Assembly (NCBI GenBank): GCA_013398295.1
Contig: VZSF01005585.1
Span: 372,001-436,000 of the forward strand
DNA: 64,000 nucleotides
Direction of reading: 5' to 3'
Source: Chionis minor
Lineage: Eukaryota; Chordata; Aves; Charadriiformes; Chionididae
The position numbers were made by a program, and so were the translations under genes. This document shows positions 12,792-22,697 of the stretch, one piece after another. The stretch's first letter is position 1, and each line of letters opens with the position of its first letter. The notes below the pieces were generated by a model. That model worked only from the letters and a program-made list of their open reading frames with translations. It was not told the DNA's origin and made no database searches.

Positions 12792-13692
12792 AATATCTTT
12801 ATCAATGATCTGGACGAGGGGATCGAGTGCACCCTTGGGTGGGATTGCCGACCTGCTTGAGGGCAGGAAGGCTCTGCAGAGGGATCTGGACAGGCTGGAT
12901 CAATGGGCCAAGGCCAATGGTGTGAGGTTCAACAAGGCCAAGTGCCGGGTCCTGCACTTGGGTCACACCAACCCCAGGCAGCACTACAGGCTTGGGGAGG
13001 AGCGGCTGGAAACTGCCTGGCAGAAAAGGACCTGGGGGTCCTGGTGGACAGTCGGCCAGCAGTGTGCCCAGGGGGCCAAGAAGGCCAGTGGCATCCTGGC
13101 TTGTGTCAGGAGTAGTGTGGCCAGCAGGAGTAAGGACATGACCGTCCCCCTATACTTGGCCTTGGTTAGGCCCCATCTCGAATATTGTGTGCAGTTTTGG
13201 GCACCGCAGTATAAGAGAGCCATAGAGGTGCTGGAGCATGTCCAGAGAAAGGCAACGGAGCTGGTGAGGGGTCTGGAGAACAAGTCTTATGAGGAGCAGC
13301 TGAGAGAGTTGGGATTGTTTAGCCTGGAGAAGAGAAGGCTGAGGGGAGACCTTATCACTCTCTACAACTACCTGAAAGGAGGTTATAGCAAGGTGGGGGT
13401 CAATCTCTTCTCCCAAGTAACAAGTGATAGGACAAGAGGAAATGGCCTCAAGTTGTGCTGGGGAGGGTTTAGATTGGATATTAGGAAAAATGTCTTCACT
13501 GAAAGGGCTATCAAACATTGGAATAGGCTGCCCAAGAAAGCGGTTAAATCACCATCCCTGGAGGTATGTAAAGGACGTGTAGATGGGCTGCTGAGGGATG
13601 TGGTTTAGTGGTGGACTTGGCAGTGCTACATTAGCAGTTGGACTTGATGACCTTAAAGGTCTTTTCCAACCTAAACAATTCTGTGGTTCTAA
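12792..13692 (+). mobile_element. CR1 LINE, 5'-truncated, 3' end intact
   Basis: This is the 3' portion of a chicken-repeat-1 non-LTR retrotransposon. It starts in the reverse-transcriptase coding region (ATCTTTATCAATGATCTGGA, encoding the [13 protein letters not shown] motif) and runs through the ORF2 C-terminus to the stop at 13606-13608. A short 3' UTR follows, with the conserved TTGGACTTGATGACCTTAAA block at 13638-13657. It ends in the CR1-type tail ATTCTGTGGTTCTA at about 13678-13692. The solo LTR interrupts its extreme 5' edge, at TTTAATAT|CTTTATC. No CR1 homology is obvious upstream of about 12040, so the element was 5'-truncated near there before the LTR inserted. As is normal for CR1, there is no poly-A tail. 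Confidence 0.95.
12797..13608 (+). pseudogene. CR1 ORF2 (reverse transcriptase) C-terminal remnant, defective
   Basis: The remnant encodes the end of the CR1 reverse transcriptase and the conserved C-terminal region, including [40 protein letters not shown] and [20 protein letters not shown]. Family knowledge places an FADD/YADD catalytic motif just after [10 protein letters not shown]. Here the frame goes straight from that point to a [13 protein letters not shown] segment, so about 10 codons including the two catalytic aspartates are missing. A short segment near 13020-13050 reads in another frame ([11 protein letters not shown] in +1) and is restored by a compensating deletion. The 267-codon open frame is therefore a patched pseudogene that cannot supply polymerase function. 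Confidence 0.9.
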
Positions 13693-15952
13693 GATTTGCA
13701 AACTTAGACAACCTTCAAATGTGACTTTCCTGTGCTAAAGACGCAAGTGATGCAAACATTACATGAATTTCTATAAAATAAACAGGACACGAGCATGCAA
13801 TGCCTAAGACATGGCAGGTCCTGCCTCGATTCTCCTGTGTTACAAACCTTCCCTGAGGATTATTTTTCCTCTTTGCTATGAACAGTCTTGCTAGACATAG
13901 ACTACTGAAAAAAAACCCAGACTGTTGCCATTTTCCTTCAGATTTTTCTTCAGAATATCTTTTTTTTTTTGGCAGATAGATGGATTTGGGGATGGGGAAA
14001 TTTTAGTCTATATTCTAAGAGAAATATGAAGAAACTGCCTGAGGCAGCTAGTTAAAAAACAAACTTTTGACAGTGTGCTTAAATATATATATGCTTTTAT
14101 ATATATACACTAAGAGAAAACACACACCGGACCCTATTATCCTACAGAAAAACTATCAAAAGAACTAATGGTTTCAAAATAAAGCTAAAATTGTGAGTGT
14201 GGGACAATTATTTTTCTTTGATATTTCTTTGATATCTTTTTCTTTGATATCTTCTTAATTTGTTGGAAAATAATTTCTAGTAATAATTGCAGGCATATGA
14301 ATTCCTTAAGGAAACAGCATATTCCCTAACTTTTTTACAGTATCACTGCCTTGGCCTTATTAGATATGCAGAAGGATTTTTGTGGACTTTGGCCACAGAG
14401 CATTTTTGTACCACCTTTAACCAGAGCTTTCTGAAATCTATAGCATCCATATGCTCCAGTGCACCGAGCTTGCTCCTCTGAGGTCAGGGAAGAGGCCCAG
14501 TTTAATACGCACTTAATTCAATTAAGAGCTACACAGCAACCGCCTCTAGTAAATTTTAACCTCTCCTCCACACATCGTTTACTAACCCACCATTAATTAA
14601 ACACAGTTATTAAACTAGCATGTTTATAATTACTGTATTTTCCATGAATGAACAAAAGCTATTTATGGGATCCAACCAAATGGTGCTTGTTCATTCGCAG
14701 TGCGGGACTCAACGCAGATGCCCGAAGCCAGCTGGCATTTCAACAGCACAAACAGCAGTCAAAAGATGCACAGAGACAGGTCAGTACAAATATCTCCTGC
14801 CCAGAAGAAAACACCATGCTGGAATATTTAAAATTCCTGCTTTTGAACATTTACTGCTGAAAAAGGCACCACTGCCAGGTGCTTGGATACCCAGAGGAGC
14901 CAGCGCATGCATTTATAAGCCCAACTCACAGGTATAACCCTTCTGCAGACCTAACAGGTTGCAATCCATCATCTTTATAAGTGCATTTGAAATAGTTTGC
15001 CACAAAGTGCCATTAGATATTAGGAAACATTAAATACTAGTGTTACCACCACCCTCAAAACATGTCTCTCCCATCAAACCAACCTTTGGAAAGAATATAC
15101 TTCGGGTGATAAGCGATGGAAAGATGTGGTCACAGATGGTTGACTGACAACTCCTCTGCGTAACCAGTGGCGTGTCATCATGAAATACCCAAACCTGCGC
15201 AAGTGGACAGGGTTACAGGGCGTGCAGCCCACACTTTCCCACTAAATCATGTTCTGCACCTTCCGGTAAAAAGATTAAGATTCTTCAGGTGAAGCAGCAG
15301 ATCACTCAGCATGTAGGTTTGACGTTGCATGCAGTCTACGGCAGCTGCAATGCTCAGATTAGCCACAGGTCTATCATCATGCATTATCAAATTTAAACAA
15401 ACTAGTCAAGTGACAGCAAAGCAGGGCAAAGGAAGGATTTTCCGCTTACACCACTAACCCAGAAACGTGTAACAAGCACATGAAAATTCACATATAGATT
15501 TGAACTAAAAAAAATAGGGGGTTTTGTCTGTCCTTGCCGAAATAAAATACTAAAGTTTTGTGCACGTGGTTTTTCATTCACATTTAAGTTAATGACCCAA
15601 ACCCGCCCCCCCCCAGATGTTTCTATCTGGGAATGTTTTTAGCATAAACAGAGTAATGGGAAAGGAAGACTGGGTTTAGACTTCGTTCACAAAATCAGCA
15701 AGAAAATTGCCAGTCTTTCACCTAAAAATGTAGAGAATAGGGCCATTCTCAAGATGCAATATGACATATTTGTCATACTGGTTTCAAATCCCTTACAGTG
15801 AGGGGGTTTGCATCCTGCCCACCTGCCTTTTGGTTAGAGCTCATGAACATCTTGCATTTTGTATCAGATACTTTCAATCTTCAGCATGCATGACTCTGCA
15901 AGGCATGTGAAGCCAAGACCTGGGCTGCAAGTACCTGCTGCACCGAATACTG
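13693..15952. other. Non-coding AT-rich interval between CR1 and second LTR
   Basis: No gene was recognised. The interval holds an ATATATAT pair around a GCTTT centre at 14083-14108 and a three-copy TTCTTTGATATC-type tandem repeat at 14212-14254. A C9 run lies near 15606. Frames on the plus strand at 14287-14481 and 14620-14937 are short and unrecognised. Confidence 0.6.
14212..14254. repeat. Short tandem repeat, three TTCTTTGATAT units
   Basis: TTTCTTTGATAT occurs three times with small spacing differences, the second and third copies followed by CTT. It is a local slippage-type repeat. Confidence 0.7.
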
Positions 15953-15994
15953 AGGCATGGTATAGAAAAGCAGAGGCATGGTATAGAAAAGCAG
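15953..15994. repeat. Perfect 21-bp tandem duplication
   Basis: A 21-bp unit beginning AGGCATGG and ending GAAAAGCAG occurs at 15953-15973 and again without spacer at 15974-15994, with no mismatch. Perfect identity suggests recent slippage. It lies in the flank just beyond the broken end of the second LTR. Confidence 0.9.
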
Positions 15995-16250
15995 AGAAGC
16001 TTCGACAAGGAAAGGACCATCATAATTCTGCCCAGTTGGGTGGTAGTATCCTTCTCCCCCAAAGTCAGAGAAGCCCAACATAGAGAGGAGGAAAATAGGT
16101 GAACAGTCTCACCACAGGGTCAGTGGGAAGAGCGTGCCAATGCTGACTGATGACATGACTGCAGATCCTCCATCCTGAATTCAGGAGAATGGGTCAGCAA
16201 ACTGAGAGGCGGCTCTTGTACCAAAGTCACATCTTGCAATGGATACATGG
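15995..16250. other. Unassigned flank next to the broken end of LTR copy 2
   Basis: This is where the U5 part of the second LTR would be expected, but it shows no resemblance to U5 of the first LTR. It may be unrelated genomic DNA, a variant LTR end, or another piece of the retroviral element. Minus-strand frames here (15874-16062 and 15881-16081) are short and unrecognised. Confidence 0.4.
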
Positions 16251-16856
16251 CTAAACAACTTTAATGAAATATAAAGAATAAAATAATAAAAAGAAAATAA
16301 CGAAATATATACAAAACCATATGAAGTTCCCAGGATGACAATCACGTCACCAGCAGGCACTCAGGAAGTCCCAGACTGGATTCGGTGGCAGATGGGAACT
16401 GGATTCCAGGTCTGGATTCAGGATCGGGATCAAAGGCAGATGAACAGACAGAGTCCTCCTTGGACACCAGCCGTTGCAGAAAGAGGCTGACCCGTTGGTC
16501 CCTCGGCTTTTACACTGAGCATGATGCAGATGGGATGGAATACCCTGTGGGTCAGTTTTGGGTCACCTGTCCTGTCTGCTCCTCCCCGCCAGTGGGACCC
16601 CTCTACGCTTTTCCGCTTCCCACCCTCCAACAGGTAAATAACAGAGTTGGCTGCCCTTGGCTGTGACAGCAGCAAGTGTAAGCAAGAGCCTCTCTGCATA
16701 CCGTGCCTCGGCATCAGCTATAAACATGGGGCTTATCACTCTGGGAGAGAGCAGTTTCTGTGCAATGTGCTGGTAATTTCAGCAGTTAGAAGAGGCCTAA
16801 TTAGAAAGTAGAGTTACTGAACAAAATTGGTCCTGCTTTACCTTAAACTGGGACAA
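16251..16856 (-). mobile_element. Second LTR of the same ERVL-like family, 3'-incomplete
   Basis: The minus strand begins TGTCCCAGTTTAAGG (plus 16842-16856). It then follows the first LTR through long near-identical blocks, for example plus 16351-16420 against 12291-12360. It keeps the TATA-like motif (16506-16515) and the ATTAAA signal (16260-16265). Homology stops a few bases past that signal, so the U5 end and the ACCACAACA terminus are missing. Relative to copy 1 it carries about 20 extra bases near 16568-16590. No duplication could be matched to the ACCCC flank at its intact end. It is an independent insertion and not the partner LTR of copy 1, which has its own flanking duplication. Confidence 0.8.
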
Positions 16857-18042
16857 CCCCATCCTTGGGTCTCTGGTTTTACAAATTGGCATAGTTCAGA
16901 AGAAGATGGGTTAGATAAGAAGCACAAAAACTTTCTTCTTACTCTGTATTTTAAAATTATTATTAAATTCTTGTCTTATTTTGCTTCATGGTCAGAAAGA
17001 AGCACCTCTCTGCTTTGCCAGCAGCATTAAAAAGCTTTCACACATGTTCCCAACAGCACTGCTACACAGCCTCTACGCACTGAACACATTTGCAACTCAG
17101 ACGCAATTACCCGTGGAGCATATTGCATTTTGGCCTGCTCATTTGTCTTCTAACAATTATTCTGCTTTTCGAAGGACAAACTCCTCCCCTCACACGAGCA
17201 GATGGGGAAATGTCATCTCTCGTTCTTAGAGGAGCTTTGACCAATGTTCTGACTTGGGCATTAAATAGAGCAGAAGTCTGCAGAGCTACCTATGTTTTAT
17301 GGCATATTTTTTTTATGCATGAGCTCTGCTGTCAACAATGTCAGCAGGAATATGCATGATGTTACGTGCAGTGTTTGTCAGCTGGTCGATTACTATGCAG
17401 CAAGGGCCTGGGAGCAGCGAAGAGTGGAAAATCAGAGCCCCCTTCATTTAAATTTATAATCTGCAAAATCAGGACAAAGGAGGAAAATAGCACAAATTGG
17501 CCCAAGTTGCAAGATTTAGCCCGAGATTCAAAATGTTGAAGGCGCAGGAGAGCTTGGGAGCACCGGTGATGGCTTACAGCTTGATAAACACGTGGGATGG
17601 CAGAGAGGCACGCTGCTGAAACAGAGGGAGGAATACACATGTGGAAAGATGTAAGGCAGCAGAGCCTGCCCCTGGACCAGGGGAGGACAAAAGCAGCTAA
17701 GTGACAAGGAGCACAGGGAAAGGGGCAGCCTGCGAGGCGCCTCTGCTCCACAAGGAACGCAGCAAGATGAGTGGTGGCAGTGGGGACTCTCTCCTGGGGA
17801 CATCCCCGCAGGGTGTCCCCACTGCGAGGCAGGGTGCGAGGGCATGTGCCTGGCACCATTCACAGCATGGCTGGAGATGACAGTGGGCTCCCAACGGAGG
17901 GACACAACAGCATTTTATTGCAGCCAACAGCTGGCAATGGCTGCTACGCTCAGAGGTTGCAAATCAGTTTGCATTACAGTCTCCTGGGTTTCCGTGCTCG
18001 TAACATATCACATTTGGTCTCCAGAGAAAGATCTGCCACTAC

Positions 18043-18061
18043 TTTTTTTTTTTTTTTTTTT
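18043..18061. repeat. Poly-T tract (19 T)
   Basis: This is a T homopolymer followed by GGAGGG, a simple repeat. Confidence 0.85.
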
Positions 18062-21000
18062 GGAGGGACAGATAGTTTTCACAGCAACTCTTGACTTTTG
18101 TATTGCAGGTGAAGATGAGTGGGAAAAGTACAGTTGCCAAAACAAAGAAGAAATATAATTGCATTTCAGCTGAACAAATCCTCCTGAAACCTGGGAAAAG
18201 CATGGTCCACCCAGAGGAAGGGGGCCCATGATGGTGAGGAAGGAGGATGCAAGCAGCTATAGGAGACTTAAGCTTACTCCCACTTGAAGGATGTACTTGT
18301 ACACACCACAAATAACTCTCCAAAGCAATACATATCAGTAAAAATGAGCATAAGAAGAATTTTCTTAATCGTGATTCTCTGAGCTCACCATTAGGACCTA
18401 CCCAATGCTTTCAATTTTAAGCTGTTCTTTATAACCAAGTTCACCGACACTGCTTGAGACGGTGTACAACAGTAGGGGGAAACACACTCAGAGTGGAGCA
18501 GCTAGATTTAGCTCCAATACACTGCATATCTGCAATTTCTCTTCTTCCAGACTTTTTGTTAAAGATGTATGTTATAAATTCCATATATATGAAGGCAAAC
18601 TGTGGCATGCAGGCCACTATTGTTACTCACAAACTTTCTCATCCCATTTACAGGCTGGATGGGGTTTTTTTGGATTTTACATCAAGCGTCAAACAACAGG
18701 GCTGAAACAAACAGCACAAAGCAGTTAGTCAGCCAGGTTTCAGTGCATCAGATGGGACGCAAGAAGACATCTCAATGATGTGCTCTGGCTCTCAAACCAG
18801 ACTACTGGCAGCATGAGAGAAGTGGCAAAATACTGAGTAATTATGCATAACAATGACTGAAGGATGCGGTTGCAGATGCAGCTGCAAACACATCTTTTAA
18901 CTGTCATCTTCTTGGCAGAACAGGTGCTTAGAAGAAGTACTAATTACTGAAAACATCAGGAAGCTTGGACTGCACATCCTTCCTTGCCCCCATGAAGGAG
19001 CAAAGCCCTACATGTTGGCATGGCTTAAGTTCCTTCTTGGGTATTTTTGTTTTTTACCTCGGTGTTGCCCTTGTAGTGTAACTGATCTCCTTCGCACACA
19101 CAAAGGGCCAACGCGAGGTTATGCTCCACCTTTCTAGAAGACAGATCAGAATTCTGGATGGAAATTTCCCCTCTTTCTGCCCTCTTCTGAGCTGTGAGGG
19201 TCTACATATGCAACTATTCCTCCCCTTGTTTCCAGACCTTCACTCAGGGATCTGCTTAGGGACTTCCTCACAACTTGATCGCGCATCTTCAAGAGAGCGT
19301 CTACATCACCGGTGGTGCCTATACTGGGTTTGGATGCCTAAAATACCTTCTTTTACTGGGATCTGGGGACTTTGAGATTTCACTTTTGAAAAATGAATGA
19401 GCTAAAAGGAATCTAATCATGCCAGCATCCTCGCTCATCCAACAGAGAAGCCGTGTTGCCCTGCATCCCCTCCGGCAGCATCCCATCAAGCCTGGGCACA
19501 GGGTTGGACTCTTTAATAGCAGGAGCTTAGAGCAAGGCTGGATTCAGCCCCTGACACTCCGTTAGGTCTCCGTTCCTCCACCCTAACCTGGGCAACAGCA
19601 TTGCCCTCCTTCCCAGGGCACTGAGGCCACCATGGCCCACGTGAACCTGCCTGCAGGGCAGAGAGGCTTCAGCTGAGCAACAAGCATCACTGAGGAATGC
19701 AGCTCCACAGTCCAGCAGCCAGGTTCGGCCATCGAGGAGAATATCCCAGCCACTTCCCTGCCGGCAGCGCTGCCTCACCAGCCCCAGGGTACGCTGCCCA
19801 GGCCAAAATTCAGACCTCCAAAGCAAAAAGGCTTGCTGTGTGTTTTCAGTAGCATACCGAGCATCACTCCTGGTGCAAAGGAGGGACAGACCTGCGCAGC
19901 CTGGGGAGAACATGAATGTGCCACCAGCCATTGAAGGCCTTGCCTGCATTGTGGGACTGCACCCAAAATGCCAACAGGTCCGGGCGTATGTCACCAAAAG
20001 GCTCCTGCAGCAGACAGAGCAAGAAACTGTTCAGAGAGATTATAACCACTCTCGCCCCCAAAGAGTTTGGAGCATAAAAGATATTCTTCTATCAGACAAG
20101 AGCAAGAGACCCTGTAGGGAGGTTAGGGAGACAGACTTAATTTGTGAAGTTAAGGCATTTCATTCATGGAACTGCTCTGCAGCACTTGCAGTATTGACAT
20201 GAGCAGACGGTAATTGCCAAGATTGTTTTCTGCTGAGTTCTCACTTTCCAAAAAGTCATTACCCAATCAGTATGGAAAGTCATTAGCGGATCCCCTTAGG
20301 ATCACACTGTTAACAGAATTTGGTGGACTGCCTGGACACTGGCTGAGAATATTATACATGAACACACAAACGAAGAAGCACCTTAAGCATTACTCCGTGG
20401 GGTCCTCAGCTTCACTGGGCAGAGACCCACGCTCATACACTGAGTGCTTTTCTGTGCCAAGTTCAACCCGACTAATTTCCTAACACAGTTTCAGAGAATT
20501 TCTAAACTGTCCTAAATTGCATCAGTCTCTAATTCCCCATAGTTGCTGCCACATTTCTAACAGCACGTCCCCGGTGCCAAGAAGATGAAAAGCTGCAGAG
20601 GTGGCTCTGCACCAGTAGAGAAGACGACCATCGGTGGACAACTCAGAGTATGTTGGGTGCCAGGGCAGAGCACGTGAAAGCTGCCCTCTCTCAGGTTGCC
20701 AGAAAACAACTTACATACATCTATGCTAATTCAGCAGAAGCAACAGCAGGCTCACTTTTGATCCGAACAAAAATTGTACTACAAGATGAACCAGGCATGT
20801 GCAGAACCCAGATTAACTAATGCAAGACCACAGGCTAAAGAAAAAACAACCGTGGGATTAAAGATTAGAGCATAGGGAATTGGCTGAGGCACAGGGAAGA
20901 CTTAACAAGCAAAGGATATCAAGGACACCTGGATTTAGCAAAATCAGGGGAACTAGGGAAAGAGAAAATTGCAATTTGAGATGAGGATTTTCAAGGATTA

Positions 21001-22679
21001 CTTCTTAAGAAAACAAATTCTAGGCAGAGTCCCGGAGTCTGGCACAAGACCATTGCTGGCCAGGGCAAAGGCAGCCTGGGTGCCAGCTTGAGTAAATGAC
21101 TTCTCTAGAAGTAATGATTTAGTTAAGGCACATCTCGTCTCTAAACGCACAGCAGCTCTGCTTTTTTACCAGTTATTTCTCTATAAAAAATTGTCTTTGT
21201 ATGGAAGACAGCGATTTGCGCTGAGTTAGTTGACAGAAACTGGTGGTTACCACGGGAGAGAAAACAAACTTAAATTCCCAGTAGGTCGGCAAATCCCAAG
21301 TACTTCCCCAAATGAGCTGCACGCGTGCGAAACATCCCCCTTGGGCCCCTGACGCACAGGAGGGTGCATTGCTGGACAGATGGGAATGTGACGGTGGTTT
21401 GATAATCATCAGCACCTGGTGGCATCCATGATATGATGGGCATGGAAACAGGTTGAGGTAAAAAGGAAAAAAAACCCAACACTGATTTATAAAGTACAAT
21501 TTCACATTTCTAAAGAGGTGGGAATGCAAAGCTAAGTAAATGCACTAAGCACTTCTTGGTAGATACTGAGGGTTTTCTGGTTTTATTATCCCAAGTTCAG
21601 ACCTTGTATTTAACAGAAGCCCTCACCCAAAACTGTGAGCATCCCAGCTGTTATGAAATTTTCTCCCAGCATCTCTGGGCAGCAGAAACCCTAACACACA
21701 AAGTCCTCTGGCTCAGATGCAGATACGTTACTCTCTGGATATATGCTATTATTCGAACTGTACTGCTCTGACAGGCACTTGTGTCAAGCAAGGCAGTGCC
21801 TATCAGCCTTCTTCAACTATGTATTTATCATCTGCAACACAGCACTTAAAAGATTTGGGGGGAAACTGATTAAAAAAAAAAAAAGCCCCTGCCCTCTACA
21901 CATGCACATCCTTAGATTAGGCTTCACTTTCTTATACCCAAGCCCGTTAACCCTGTTTTAGCTGCAGGAGCAGACCCTGCCTGTAGACCTTTGTGCTGGC
22001 CAGAGCCCTTGCTCTTCCTTGCATCACTGCTCAGAGCATTTCCATCCTGTTGTCACAGGCACCCACGAGGGACCACCACATCCTTCCACAGCGGTGCCCA
22101 AACCCACTCCACGGTGAGCAAGAGCAGCAGCCCAGGTGAGCAGATGCCCACCTGATATTTTTCCTGCCCGAAGCCCAAGCTTTAGGGTGCACAGCATGGG
22201 AAGACAACCAAAAGGCCAGAGCAGGCAGCCACTGAGCTAGCTGCAGCCTGGCGTCACACTTGCAATTAACTTCGACTGTCTATAATTTGAAGAGAGGAGA
22301 CGCCACACCACATGACATGGCACAAATATCCCTCCATGTGGTACCGACTGCACTTTTTATAAACTAAGTACCAGTTTCTGCTGCGACGTTTCTCCCAAGA
22401 AACTAAAGCAGAGTGCAAAATAATGCTTGAAACATGCTGATTTTGTACATATGGAGAATCAGGACAGCTACATCATAATATTTTGCTGAAGTGAAATATT
22501 AATTGCAGGTCTGTGGCACTGCCTCCTTTCTTTGTTGGAAATATTAGTGAGATAGTCTGTATCCATGGTATGGAAGCTGTGATCTGTTGAATAAATTTGG
22601 AACTGGAATTTACTTAGTGATATTTTTCCCCCGTTTTTTCATTGCTTATAGAAGAGAGTAACTAAAAAACCCACCCACA

Positions 22680-22697
22680 CAGCTGAATATTCAGCTG
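22680..22697. repeat. 18-bp perfect palindrome with an E-box at each end
   Basis: CAGCTGAATATTCAGCTG is fully self-complementary with no loop. Each end is a CAGCTG E-box, the core bound by basic helix-loop-helix factors, separated by AATATT. It may be a paired E-box site or a chance palindrome. Confidence 0.6.

Noticed and set aside
12052..16856. The two LTRs as the ends of a single provirus
   Set aside because: Copy 1 is flanked on both sides by AATAT, the intervening DNA is CR1 and unique sequence, and no gag/pol/env-like coding is present between them.
17362..17905. Minus-strand frames of 165 and 125 codons
   Set aside because: They overlap each other in different frames plus two frames on the plus strand. 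Cys/Ser/Pro-rich composition reflects base content, not a known protein.
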